Assembly: GCA_028699065.1 (NCBI GenBank)
Contig: JAQVVH010000001.1
Span: 186,001 to 250,000, forward strand
Source: Gallionella sp.
Lineage (GTDB): Bacteria > Pseudomonadota > Gammaproteobacteria > Burkholderiales > Gallionellaceae
Length of the DNA stretch: 64,000 bases
Direction of reading: 5' to 3'
Part shown: positions 35,034-44,563 of the stretch, piece after piece
How the letters are laid out: each line of letters starts with the position of its first letter
How positions within the stretch are numbered: position 1 is the first letter of the stretch
Notes under the pieces: model-generated
Database searches by the model: none
What the model saw: the letters and a program-made list of their open reading frames with translations, nothing else
Told to the model about the DNA's origin: nothing
Made by a program: the position numbers and the translations under genes

Positions 35034-37490
35034 TCAGTCCGCGGCCTTACGTGAGGCGCGTTTTTTCGGTCCCGCGCGCAAGTCATCCGTCTCGAACTCA
35101 TCCACCATCATGACCTTGCAACGCAAGGCGTAATCGCGCTCCAAACGCAAGGCTTGCGCCGGATCGATCAAACCGCGCGCGCGCGCCTCGGATATCCGCG
35201 CGAGTTCATCATGGGCGTGCAATTCGCCGGCACGATAAGCCGCATCCAGTTTTTTTCGAAGAATTTCACTCCCCACCGTACTCGCGAGCGCCGATTCCAG
35301 CGCGCCAAGCGGTTCATTTTCACCCTCCGGCAAATACATCCCGCCGGTCAGACGATCGCGTGACCCGCCACGACGCATCAGCATGGCAGCTACACGCTGA
35401 TCCAGCACGTCGGAAGGGGGTGTAATACGACTCCCCAAGGGAAATACCAGCATATGCAGCAGCGCGCGCAGCGGCCAAAACGGCAAATTTCGCAGCGTGC
35501 CGCTCAAGGCTTCCTGAATCCGCCACAGCGTGTCCTGCATGGCCCAATCCAGCAATGGCCGGTCTTCTGGCAGACACCCGTCATCCTCGAAACGTTTGAG
35601 TGTGGCGGAACCCAGATAGAGCAAACTCAAAACATCGCCCAGGCGCGCGAAAAGTTTTTCGCGCCGTTTGAGTGAACGCCCCGGCAGGGCTGTTACGACA
35701 TCGGCGCAAAGCGCAAAAGCGGCGGCATAGCGCGTTAGCTTGCGGAAATAGTGCGGCGCGCCCACGCCGTGTTGTACGGGAATCAGCGCACCGAAAATAC
35801 CGAATACCAGACTGCGGGCCGCATTATTGAAGAAAAATCCGACGTGGCCAAAAAATGCCTGATCGAATTTCATCCGCGCTTCCTGCGGATTGGCTTCCTT
35901 TGCGGCGGCCATTTCCTTGAGCAGATAGGGGTGCGCCCGCATTAATCCCTGACCGAAAATAACCCGGTTGCGCATCAGGCTGTTGGCACCTTCCAGTGTC
36001 GCAGCAATGGGCATTTGCTGATAAATTCGGCCGAGAAGATTTTCAGGGCCGAGACAAACGCCCTTACTGCCGACAATATCCATCGCATCATTGACGACCT
36101 GACGGGCCCGTTCCGTGGCGTGGTATTTCATGATGGCGGAGACCGCCAAAGGCTTTTCACCCAGATCCACCGCAAGCGCGGTCATGCGTCGCCCGGCATC
36201 AATCATGTAGGTATTGGCAGCGATGCGTGCAAGCGGCTCTTCGACCCCCTCGAATTTTCCGATTGGCAGACCAAACTGCCGGCGTATGCGTGCGTAGGCG
36301 CCCGTGCTGCGCGCAGCGAGCTGCATCGTGCCGACACTGCAAGCGGGGAGCGAAATACCCCGGCCCGCTGCCAGACACTCCAACAGCATAGGCCAACCCT
36401 GCCCAACCTGCGCCACGCCACCGATCAGAAATTCCAGCGGAATAAAAACATCCCTGCCCCGCGTCGGCCCGTTCAAAAACGCCGAGTTGAGCGGAAAATG
36501 TCGGCGCCCCAGCGTTACGCCCGGCGTATCCGCCGGAATCAATGCGATCGTAATTCCGCGATCCACCTCGCCGCCAAGCAAGCGCTGCGGATCATGGAGT
36601 TTAAACGCCAGACCCAATAGTGTCGCCACCGGCGCCAGCGTAATGTAGCGCTTGTCCCAGTTAAGCCGGATGCCAAGCACGTTTTCCTGTCCGCCAAAAT
36701 TTGCCCGGCATACCACGCCGTAATCGGGCATCGCGCCCGCATCAGACCCGGGAAACGGCCCCGTCAGTGCGAAACAGGGTATTTCCTGCCCGGCGGCAAG
36801 GCGCGGCAAATAGTGCTCCTTTTGTTCGTTCGTGCCGTAGCGCAGCAACAAGTCTGCCGGACCGAGTGAATTCGGCGCCATGACGGTCGCCGCAGCTGTC
36901 GAGCTGCGCGAGGCAATTTTGCCAAGGATGGCCGAACGCGCCTGTGCCGAAAATTCCCGGCCACCATAACGCCAGGGAATGGACAGTCCGAAAAATCCGT
37001 TTCCCTTGAGAAAATCCCAGACGTCGGGTGAAAAATCGGCTTGCCGATGGGTGATTTCCCAATCATTCAGCATGGCGCAAAGCCGCTCCACCTCGTTGTC
37101 GAGAAACGCCCGCTCCCCGGACTTCAGCCCGCAGCGGGGCTGGGCCAGCAACTTATCCCAGTCGGGATAACCGCTGAACAACTCCCCTTCCCAGCCCACC
37201 GATCCGGCTTCAATGGCCGACTGTTCGGCGGCAGAAGTTTGCGGCAGAAAACGGCGGAACAACGGCAAAATCAGGGGGGTCACGACACGCCGCCGGACCG
37301 GCGGGATTGCGAACAGCACGCCCAGCAGGAACATCGCAACATAAATACCCTGCAGCGCACCATCGGAAATTCGCAACTGCAGCGCCAGCACCGGCACGAA
37401 GACCATGAAGGCCAACAACCAGCTGATCGCCGACACGCGGAGGAAGGCCAGCAAGACAAAAGCTGCCAGCGCCACCAGGGTCAAAACCAT
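35034..37490 (-). CDS. fadE: Acyl-CoA dehydrogenase, FadE-like
   Basis: 818 aa; N-terminal TM segments then acyl-CoA dehydrogenase domain (CFALTGPFPGSDAGAMPDYG; YARIRRQFGLPIGKFEGVEEPLARIA); follows fadD-like gene. Confidence 0.88.
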   Translation of the reverse strand: MVLTLVALAAFVLLAFLRVSAISWLLAFMVFVPVLALQLRISDGALQGIYVAMFLLGVLFAIPPVRRRVVTPLILPLFRRFLPQTSAAEQSAIEAGSVGWEGELFSGYPDWDKLLAQPRCGLKSGERAFLDNEVERLCAMLNDWEITHRQADFSPDVWDFLKGNGFFGLSIPWRYGGREFSAQARSAILGKIASRSSTAAATVMAPNSLGPADLLLRYGTNEQKEHYLPRLAAGQEIPCFALTGPFPGSDAGAMPDYGVVCRANFGGQENVLGIRLNWDKRYITLAPVATLLGLAFKLHDPQRLLGGEVDRGITIALIPADTPGVTLGRRHFPLNSAFLNGPTRGRDVFIPLEFLIGGVAQVGQGWPMLLECLAAGRGISLPACSVGTMQLAARSTGAYARIRRQFGLPIGKFEGVEEPLARIAANTYMIDAGRRMTALAVDLGEKPLAVSAIMKYHATERARQVVNDAMDIVGSKGVCLGPENLLGRIYQQMPIAATLEGANSLMRNRVIFGQGLMRAHPYLLKEMAAAKEANPQEARMKFDQAFFGHVGFFFNNAARSLVFGIFGALIPVQHGVGAPHYFRKLTRYAAAFALCADVVTALPGRSLKRREKLFARLGDVLSLLYLGSATLKRFEDDGCLPEDRPLLDWAMQDTLWRIQEALSGTLRNLPFWPLRALLHMLVFPLGSRITPPSDVLDQRVAAMLMRRGGSRDRLTGGMYLPEGENEPLGALESALASTVGSEILRKKLDAAYRAGELHAHDELARISEARARGLIDPAQALRLERDYALRCKVMMVDEFETDDLRAGPKKRASRKAAD

Positions 37491-37603
37491 ACTTCCCCTC
37501 TCGGAATAATTATTTTTAGCCGCTGTCGCGGTGACCCGACTTTAACTTGAGAAAACGGGCGAGACAACCTGTTCCGCCGGCGAAAGTCGTGCGCTGCCCG
37601 GGT

Positions 37604-38950
37604 TTATTCATCGTCTCCGTCAAACACATCCAGCCCGGCCGTGCCCGGAACCGGCAGCGCTTCGACATCTTTCAGCTTGCGATTGATCGCGCGGGTACGC
37701 TGCCCCACGCTCTCGAATTGTTTGGACGCGGCATCCAGTTTTTTCTGGGTTGCCTCGATCACGTCACCAAACTTGCCGAATTCAGTTTTGACCGTGCCGA
37801 GCAGATTCCAGACTTCCGAGGTGCGTTTCTCGATCACGAGGGTGCGAAAGCCCATTTGCAAACTGTTGAGCAGCGCCGAAAAGCTCGTAGGACCGGAGAC
37901 GATGACGCGATATTCGCGCTGAATAGCGTCGGCCAATCCGGGCCGGCGCAGCACTTCGGCATAGAGCCCCTCGGTCGGCAAAAACATGATGCCGAAGTCG
38001 GTGGTATACGGCGGCTCGATATATTTCTCGCGGATGGATTTGGCTTCCTGTTTGATCCGCAGCTCCAGCGCCTTGGCGGCAATTTCGACCTGTTCGATAT
38101 CAGCCCGATCGTGCGCATCCATGAGGCGCTCGTAATCTTCCTTGGGGAATTTTGCATCGACCGGAAGCCAAACGGTCTGCTCCTTGCCTGGAAGTTTGAT
38201 GGCAAACTCGACCAGGTCGCGACTATTGGGAACCGTACGGACGTTGCGTTCATATTGCTCCGGCGTGAGCATCTGCTCGATGAGCGCGCCAAGCTGGACT
38301 TCGCCCCAGGTGCCGCGTGTTTTGACATTGGTAAGCACCCGTTTGAGATCGCCAACGCCCGATGCTAGATTCTGCATTTCGCCGAGGCCGCGATGCACCT
38401 GTTCCAGCTGATTTGAAACCAAATTGAATTTTTCGCCCAAACGCTGTTCCAGCGTGGCATGCAATTTCTCGTCCACCGTCTTGCGCATCTCCTCGAGTTT
38501 TCTGGCGGTATCGGCCTGAATCTCGGTGAGCCGCTCGTGCAAAGTGCCGCGCAGTTGGTTGCCGGTAGCGTTGAGCTGCTCGGTCAGCGCCTTGCTCATG
38601 GTGGTCAGCAAGGCATTCACGTCACTTTTGAGCTGGGCGCCGGATTCAAGCTGAGACTTGTTCAGAACTTCACGGTCGGTGCGCGATTCATTGATGACCT
38701 GCAGGAGTTTTTTATCCAGCGTCTCGCTCACCTGCTGCAGTCCCTGCGTCATGCTTTGGCGCAATTCCGCCAACTGCCGCTCCGTGGACTGCAACTGGCT
38801 GCGCGTTGCGCCATCGAGCCGTGACAACTCCAGACGCAGTTGCTCCAGCTGCGGGTTCTCGCTCTGCCCTGCAGGCAAGGAGAACAGTTTCCACAAAATC
38901 AGAAACAACAGCAGGGTGATCAGCCCCAACCCTATCAACAATATTGTCAT
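37604..38950 (-). CDS. rmuC: DNA recombination protein RmuC
   Basis: Coiled-coil N-terminus; RGTWGEVQLGALIEQMLTPEQYERN, DAKFPKEDYERLMDA, YTTDFGIMFLPTEGLYAEVLRRPGL. Confidence 0.93.
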   Translation of the reverse strand: MTILLIGLGLITLLLFLILWKLFSLPAGQSENPQLEQLRLELSRLDGATRSQLQSTERQLAELRQSMTQGLQQVSETLDKKLLQVINESRTDREVLNKSQLESGAQLKSDVNALLTTMSKALTEQLNATGNQLRGTLHERLTEIQADTARKLEEMRKTVDEKLHATLEQRLGEKFNLVSNQLEQVHRGLGEMQNLASGVGDLKRVLTNVKTRGTWGEVQLGALIEQMLTPEQYERNVRTVPNSRDLVEFAIKLPGKEQTVWLPVDAKFPKEDYERLMDAHDRADIEQVEIAAKALELRIKQEAKSIREKYIEPPYTTDFGIMFLPTEGLYAEVLRRPGLADAIQREYRVIVSGPTSFSALLNSLQMGFRTLVIEKRTSEVWNLLGTVKTEFGKFGDVIEATQKKLDAASKQFESVGQRTRAINRKLKDVEALPVPGTAGLDVFDGDDE

Positions 38951-38985
38951 GCCTGTTTACCCGTGAGGTTCATTGGTGGCCCGGC

Positions 38986-40347
38986 CTATCTGATCCGCGC
39001 CACGGCTTCATCCACCCGCTCCACCGTAACGATTTCCATTCCCGCAATGTTCTGCTTGGGCGCGTTGGCCTTGGGAATGATGGCATGGGTGAAACCCAGC
39101 TTGGCGGCTTCCTTCAAACGTTCCTGGCCGCGCTGCACGGGACGAACTTCGCCGGCCAGACCGACTTCCCCGAATACGACCAGTTTTTCCGGCAAGGGGC
39201 GATTGCGCAAACTGGAAACAATGGCCAGCAACACGGCAAGGTCGGCACCGGGCTCGGTAATTTTGACACCGCCCACCGCATTGATGAACACATCCTGATC
39301 GAAGCAGGCCACACCGGCGTGCCGGTGCAACACCGCCAGCAACATGGCGAGCCGATTTTGTTCCAGCCCCAGCGACAGCCGGCGCGGACTGGGGGCGTGC
39401 GCCTCATCAAGCAGCGCCTGAATTTCCACCAGTAAGGGTCGCGTCCCTTCCTGCGTCACCATCACGCACGAACCCGGCACCTGCGTGCCATGCTGCGACA
39501 AAAACAGCGCGGAAGGATTGCTGACTTCGCGCAGTCCTTTTTCGGTCATCGCGAACACGCCCAGTTCATTGACGGCGCCGAAGCGGTTCTTGAACGCGCG
39601 AATCAGGCGGAAGCTGGAATGTGTATCGCCCTCGAAATACAGCACCGTATCGACGATATGTTCCAGCACGCGCGGCCCGGCCAGCGCGCCTTCCTTGGTC
39701 ACATGTCCGACGAGAATTATGGTCACGCCCGCGCTCTTGGCTACCCGCGTGAGCTGCGCTGCACATTCGCGCACCTGCGCCACCGAGCCGGGCGCGCTGG
39801 TGAGTTGTTCGGAATAAACCGTCTGGATAGAGTCAATCACCACTACGTCCGGCTTTTCCTGATGAATGGCGGATTGAATTTTTTCGAGCTGAATCTCGGG
39901 CAGCAAATGCACCTCGCGGGCATCCAGCGCCAGACGTTTGGCGCGCAAGGCAATCTGCTGCGCCGACTCTTCGCCGCTGACATACAGAACTTTGCACCGG
40001 GGTGCGAGATGCGCCAGCGTCTGCAACAACAGTGTGGATTTTCCGATGCCGGGATCCCCGCCGATCAGCACCACCCCGCCCTCAACCAGTCCGCCACCTA
40101 GAACGCGGTCGAATTCCGCGATACCGGTCGGCGTCCGCGCCACCTCCGCAGCCTCGACTTCCGCCAAGCGTTGCATCTGTCCGCCCGCGGCGAGGGCGCT
40201 AAAGCGGTTCGCGCTTTTGCTTGCCGGCTGCTCGGCAACCGCCTCGACCAGCGTATTCCACGCCATGCAATGCGGACACTGGCCTTGCCATTTGGGTGAT
40301 TGCCCGCCGCATTCGGTGCAGGAATAAATTGTTTTTGCCTTTGCCAT
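38986..40347 (-). CDS. radA: DNA repair protein RadA
   Basis: Zinc finger CTECGGQSPKWQGQCPHC, GGDPGIGKSTLLLQTLA, KNRFGAVNELGVF; start MAKAKTIYSC inside ORF to 40440. Confidence 0.97.
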   Translation of the reverse strand: MAKAKTIYSCTECGGQSPKWQGQCPHCMAWNTLVEAVAEQPASKSANRFSALAAGGQMQRLAEVEAAEVARTPTGIAEFDRVLGGGLVEGGVVLIGGDPGIGKSTLLLQTLAHLAPRCKVLYVSGEESAQQIALRAKRLALDAREVHLLPEIQLEKIQSAIHQEKPDVVVIDSIQTVYSEQLTSAPGSVAQVRECAAQLTRVAKSAGVTIILVGHVTKEGALAGPRVLEHIVDTVLYFEGDTHSSFRLIRAFKNRFGAVNELGVFAMTEKGLREVSNPSALFLSQHGTQVPGSCVMVTQEGTRPLLVEIQALLDEAHAPSPRRLSLGLEQNRLAMLLAVLHRHAGVACFDQDVFINAVGGVKITEPGADLAVLLAIVSSLRNRPLPEKLVVFGEVGLAGEVRPVQRGQERLKEAAKLGFTHAIIPKANAPKQNIAGMEIVTVERVDEAVARIR

Positions 40348-40461
40348 ACCGACTCCAATGTTGTCGCGCACAATAACGCACAACAAAATCCGCGCGCAAT
40401 GCGTTTTTCCGCGCGGCGCATATCGCGTAAAATCACCCACCCTTCCCTGTTCCCATATCCC

Positions 40462-42402
40462 GTGTCTGCCGAAGTCGAACGTTTCTTTTCAGATCAAAGT
40501 CCGCTGGTCGCCGCTGTCAGCGGTTTTAGGCCGCGTCCGCAGCAACGCGACATGGCGCTGGCCGTGGCCAAAGCGATACAGGAAAACAGCATTCTGGTCG
40601 CCGAAGCCGGCACGGGCACGGGCAAAACCTTTGCCTATCTGGTGCCCGCGCTGCTAAATGGTGGCAAGGTCATCATTTCGACCGGCACCAAGAATTTGCA
40701 GGATCAGCTGTTCCAAAAGGATTTGCCTATGGTGCGCGACGCGCTGCGTGCGCCGGTGTCGGTGGCGCTGCTCAAGGGGCGCGCCAATTATGTCTGCCAC
40801 TATCATCTCGAACGCGCGCAATCCGAAGGCTTGTTCAAAACCCGCGAGGACGTGCGTCACCTCGCCAAGATCGTCCAATACGCCAAAGTGAGTCAAAGCG
40901 GCGATCGCAGCGGTCTGGCCGATGTGCCTGAAAATGCGCCTATCTGGATGAACGTCACCTCAACGCGTGACAATTGCCTCGGCCAGGATTGTCCGCAACA
41001 CAAGGAATGCTTTGTACTCAAGGCGCGCAGCGAAGCCATGCAGGCGGATATCGTCGTCGTCAACCACCACCTGTTTTTCGCCGATGTCATGCTGCGCGAT
41101 GAAGGTGTCGCCGAATTGCTGCCGGCCTGCAACACTGTGATTTTCGACGAGGCACATCAGCTTCCCGAAACCGCCAGCTTGTTTTTTGGTGAAAATTTTT
41201 CCACCACCCAGCTGCTCGATCTTGCGCGCGACAGCCGACTCGAAGGCGTCGCAAGTGCCAAGGACTTTGCCGAACTGCCCAAAGCCTGCGACACCCTCGA
41301 AAAAGCGGCACGCGATCTGCGACTGGTATTCAAAAAGGAAGGTCGCCTGCCCGCCGTTGCGACCGAAAATTTCCGTGAATTCGCACCCGCGCTAAAAACC
41401 CTGGGCGAACAACTTTCCGCGCTCGTATCAATACTCAAGCAACAAGCCGAACGCAGTGAAGGTCTGGAGAACTGCTGGCAGCGCGCCCAGGAACTCGGGC
41501 AGCAACTCAGGCAATGGCAGGCGGGGGATGTGCCCGACAAAGTACGCTGGCTCGAAGTCTTTCATCACGCGCTGCAACTCAACAGCACGCCGCTGTCGAT
41601 TGCGGAAATTTTTGAAAAGCAGATCGGTGGGTCGGCGCGCGCCTGGATATTTACCTCGGCTACCTTGGCGGTGAAACAGGATTTTTCGCACTACCAGTCC
41701 GAAATGGGACTGCTCAAAGCCACCACCGCCTGTTGGGACAGTCCGTTCAACTATGCCGAGCAGGGATTGCTGTATGTACCGCAATCACTCCCCGAACCCA
41801 ACAGCGAGGGCTATACCGAAGCCGTGGTTCAGGCTGCTCTGCCCATGATAGAGGCCAGTGCGGGCCGCGCCTTCCTGCTGTTTACCAGCCTACGCGCAAT
41901 GCAACGCGCGCACGAATTGTTGCAGGCCGAATTCGAACGGCGCGGCTGGACTTTTCCGCTGTTGCTACAGGGCGAAGGTTCGCGCAACGAGTTACTGACG
42001 CGCTTTCGCACGCACGGCAACGCCGTGCTGCTCGGCAGCCAGTCATTCTGGGAAGGCGTGGATGTTCGCGGTGAGGCGCTATCGCTGGTCATCATCGACA
42101 AGCTCCCCTTTGCGCCCCCGGACGACCCGGTGCTCGCGGCACGCCTCGATCAACTCAAGAAACAGGGGCGCAACGCGTTCATGGAATATCAGTTGCCGCG
42201 TGCCATCATCACCCTAAAGCAGGGCGCGGGACGTTTGATTCGCGACGAGGACGATCGCGGCGTGCTGATGATTTGCGATCCGCGTCTGATCGGCAAGCAT
42301 TATGGCCGGCGTATCTGGCAAAGTCTGCCGCCGATGCGGCGCACGCGCGAGGCCTCAGTCGCGGTCGAATTTTTCAGGCATTCAACGGCAGACGCAGCGT
42401 AG
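40462..42402 (+). CDS. ATP-dependent DNA helicase, DinG/YoaA family (XPD-like)
   Basis: AEAGTGTGKTFAYLVPAL, Fe-S Cys pattern (CHYHLERAQ...CLGQDCPQHKEC), VIFDEAHQL, GSQSFWEGVDVRGEALSLVIIDKLPF; GTG start at 40462. Confidence 0.9.
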   Translation: MSAEVERFFSDQSPLVAAVSGFRPRPQQRDMALAVAKAIQENSILVAEAGTGTGKTFAYLVPALLNGGKVIISTGTKNLQDQLFQKDLPMVRDALRAPVSVALLKGRANYVCHYHLERAQSEGLFKTREDVRHLAKIVQYAKVSQSGDRSGLADVPENAPIWMNVTSTRDNCLGQDCPQHKECFVLKARSEAMQADIVVVNHHLFFADVMLRDEGVAELLPACNTVIFDEAHQLPETASLFFGENFSTTQLLDLARDSRLEGVASAKDFAELPKACDTLEKAARDLRLVFKKEGRLPAVATENFREFAPALKTLGEQLSALVSILKQQAERSEGLENCWQRAQELGQQLRQWQAGDVPDKVRWLEVFHHALQLNSTPLSIAEIFEKQIGGSARAWIFTSATLAVKQDFSHYQSEMGLLKATTACWDSPFNYAEQGLLYVPQSLPEPNSEGYTEAVVQAALPMIEASAGRAFLLFTSLRAMQRAHELLQAEFERRGWTFPLLLQGEGSRNELLTRFRTHGNAVLLGSQSFWEGVDVRGEALSLVIIDKLPFAPPDDPVLAARLDQLKKQGRNAFMEYQLPRAIITLKQGAGRLIRDEDDRGVLMICDPRLIGKHYGRRIWQSLPPMRRTREASVAVEFFRHSTADAA

Positions 42403-43675
42403 CCACCAGCCCGCCCCCGTCGCGTTCGGACAGGCTGAACTCTCCCCCGTGCAAACGCGCTGCGCGCGCCACAATCGCCAACCCCAAACCCGAGCCGCCG
42501 GCATCGCTACGCGCGGTTTGTAACCGGATAAAAGGACGCAAAACGGCCTCGCGTTGTTCGGCGGGGATTCCCGCACCCCGGTCAGACACGCTCAATTCAG
42601 CACCCTGCGCCACCGCGCGCAAATTCAGCAGGATTTCCCCGCCACCATATTTAATGGCGTTATCCAGCAAATTGGCAACTGCGCGCTTGAGCAACACCGG
42701 ACGCAGATTCAACAACGGCAAAGATTCAATACTCAGCTCGATCGATGACGCCTGATTCTGAAAAGTCTGCGCCACGTCGCGCACCAGTGCCGGCAGATCC
42801 GTAGGCGTCGGCATCTCGCTTTCATCGAGCCGCGCATAATCGAGAAATTGTCCGATGACAGCGTCCATCTGCTCGACGTCGGTGACCAGACCGTCGCGCA
42901 AACTGTCGTCACCCGTCATTTCCGCCGCAAGCCGGATGCGCGCCAGCGGCGTACGCAGATCGTGCGAAATCCCGGCCAGCACCAACGCGCGTTCGCGTTC
43001 GTTCGCAGCCAAATCAGCAGACATTTGATTGAACGCATGGGCAACCGCCACGACCTCTCCCGTCCCCTGTTCGGGTAACGGCGCGGGTGTTGTCCCCGCC
43101 CCCAGCTGGCGTGCAGCTCGCGCGATGCGTGACAACGGGCGGGTCACTTGCAATGCAATCAAATAGCCGCCCCCCAACGCCAACAACAATACGATTCCGC
43201 CCCAAATCATCAGCATCTGCGAAGGAGAATGTGTCAGCCGCTCTGCCGGAAGCGCCAGCCAGAATTCGTACTTGCCAATGGTGAAACTGACCCACAGACC
43301 GGGTTCACCATTGCGGGCGGCGGCGAACTGCGTGCCGGATCCCAGTCGGGCACGAACCTGCGCCTCCATCAGCGCGATTTCCGGAGGGTGCTGCGGCAGC
43401 GGTGTCAGCACTTCGCCCGGCTCGGCCAGCCTGACTCGCATACCTTCGGCATCCTGTAATTCGGCCAGCAGTGCACCCCGCCATTCCGGCGCAGACGACA
43501 AGACGGCGGCGCGGGTGAGATTGACGGTGGAGATGACCATTTGCGCCATTTGCTGGGCGCGGGGCTCCAGAACGGCGTGGCGAAAAAGGACCACAGCCGC
43601 TGCGAAGGACAGCACGATCAACACCACGATCAGCAGAAAGGCGCGCAGCAGCAGGGAGTTGCGCAGCACCTTCAT
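42374..43675 (-). CDS. Two-component sensor histidine kinase (EnvZ-like)
   Basis: HAMP, H-box GISHDLRTPLARIRLAAEMTG, G boxes SDRGAGIPAEQREAV and GGSGLGLAIVARAARLHGG. Confidence 0.92.
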   Translation of the reverse strand: MKVLRNSLLLRAFLLIVVLIVLSFAAAVVLFRHAVLEPRAQQMAQMVISTVNLTRAAVLSSAPEWRGALLAELQDAEGMRVRLAEPGEVLTPLPQHPPEIALMEAQVRARLGSGTQFAAARNGEPGLWVSFTIGKYEFWLALPAERLTHSPSQMLMIWGGIVLLLALGGGYLIALQVTRPLSRIARAARQLGAGTTPAPLPEQGTGEVVAVAHAFNQMSADLAANERERALVLAGISHDLRTPLARIRLAAEMTGDDSLRDGLVTDVEQMDAVIGQFLDYARLDESEMPTPTDLPALVRDVAQTFQNQASSIELSIESLPLLNLRPVLLKRAVANLLDNAIKYGGGEILLNLRAVAQGAELSVSDRGAGIPAEQREAVLRPFIRLQTARSDAGGSGLGLAIVARAARLHGGEFSLSERDGGGLVATLRLPLNA

Positions 43676-44394
43676 TTGGCCGCAGCCGCGCCGTCAGGAA
43701 CGAAAACATAGCCGTGCCCCCACACGGTCTGAATAAATCTGGGCTTGGCGGAATCCGGTTCGATCAGCTTGCGCAGCCGCGAGATCTGCACGTCGATCGC
43801 GCGGTCGAACGGCTCATGATCACGGCCCCGCGCCAGCTCCATCAACTTGTCGCGCGATAAAGGCTGACGCGGATGCAGCACGAGCGTACGAAGCAGCGCA
43901 AATTCCCCGGTTGTCAACGCGACCGGATCGCCCGTGCGTGTCAAAATACGGGTAGCCAGATTAAGTTCACAATCACCAAAACTAACCGATTTCTCCTCGG
44001 CCTCGGGCGCGCCGATTGGCTGCCCGTCCTTGCGGCGCAACACCGCGTGAATGCGTGCCACCAGTTCGCGCGGATTAAACGGTTTGGGCAGGTAATCATC
44101 CGCGCCCATTTCCAAACCAATGATGCGATCCACATCGTCACCCTTGGCGGTAAGCAGGATGACAGGCACATTTTCCCCGGCCGCGCGCAGACGCCGCAAA
44201 ATCGCCAAACCATCCTCGCCGGGCAGCATCAAATCGAGCACCAGCAAATGGAAGCGGCCCAGGCGCAGTGCCCGGTCCATCGCCGGACCGTCGTGCACCG
44301 CACGCACCTCAAATCCCTGTTCGCCCAAATAGCGTAGTAATAGCTCGCGCAGGCGGGCATCGTCGTCAACAACCAGAATGCGATGTGTATTCAT
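43672..44394 (-). CDS. Response regulator, OmpR family
   Basis: MNTHRILVVDDDARLRELLLRYL receiver; winged helix DRAIDVQISRLRKLIEPDSAKPRFIQTVWGHGYVFVPDG; start inside ORF to 44520. Confidence 0.93.
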   Translation of the reverse strand: MNTHRILVVDDDARLRELLLRYLGEQGFEVRAVHDGPAMDRALRLGRFHLLVLDLMLPGEDGLAILRRLRAAGENVPVILLTAKGDDVDRIIGLEMGADDYLPKPFNPRELVARIHAVLRRKDGQPIGAPEAEEKSVSFGDCELNLATRILTRTGDPVALTTGEFALLRTLVLHPRQPLSRDKLMELARGRDHEPFDRAIDVQISRLRKLIEPDSAKPRFIQTVWGHGYVFVPDGAAAAK

Positions 44395-44433
44395 GGCCGG
44401 CATAATAATCCGGCCAGTCCCGGAGACTGTAAA

Positions 44434-44497
44434 AAATGTTTGCCATTCCGACCGGCTGAAACAAAGTGTTACATTCCAACGGCTGGCACAAACATTT
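44434..44497. promoter_or_regulatory. Putative operator region between divergent response regulator and repeat-protein genes
   Basis: Imperfect direct repeats cattccgaccggctgaaacaaa (44444..) and cattccaacggctggcacaaa (44472..), flanked by perfect 9-bp inverted repeat aaatgtttg (44434-44442)/caaacattt (44489-44497). Confidence 0.5.
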
Positions 44498-44563
44498 GAA
44501 TTACAGTTCAATCGCACCATGTGACCACGCCCGAACGAGGGGCTGCCCTACAAGGAGAGTGCC

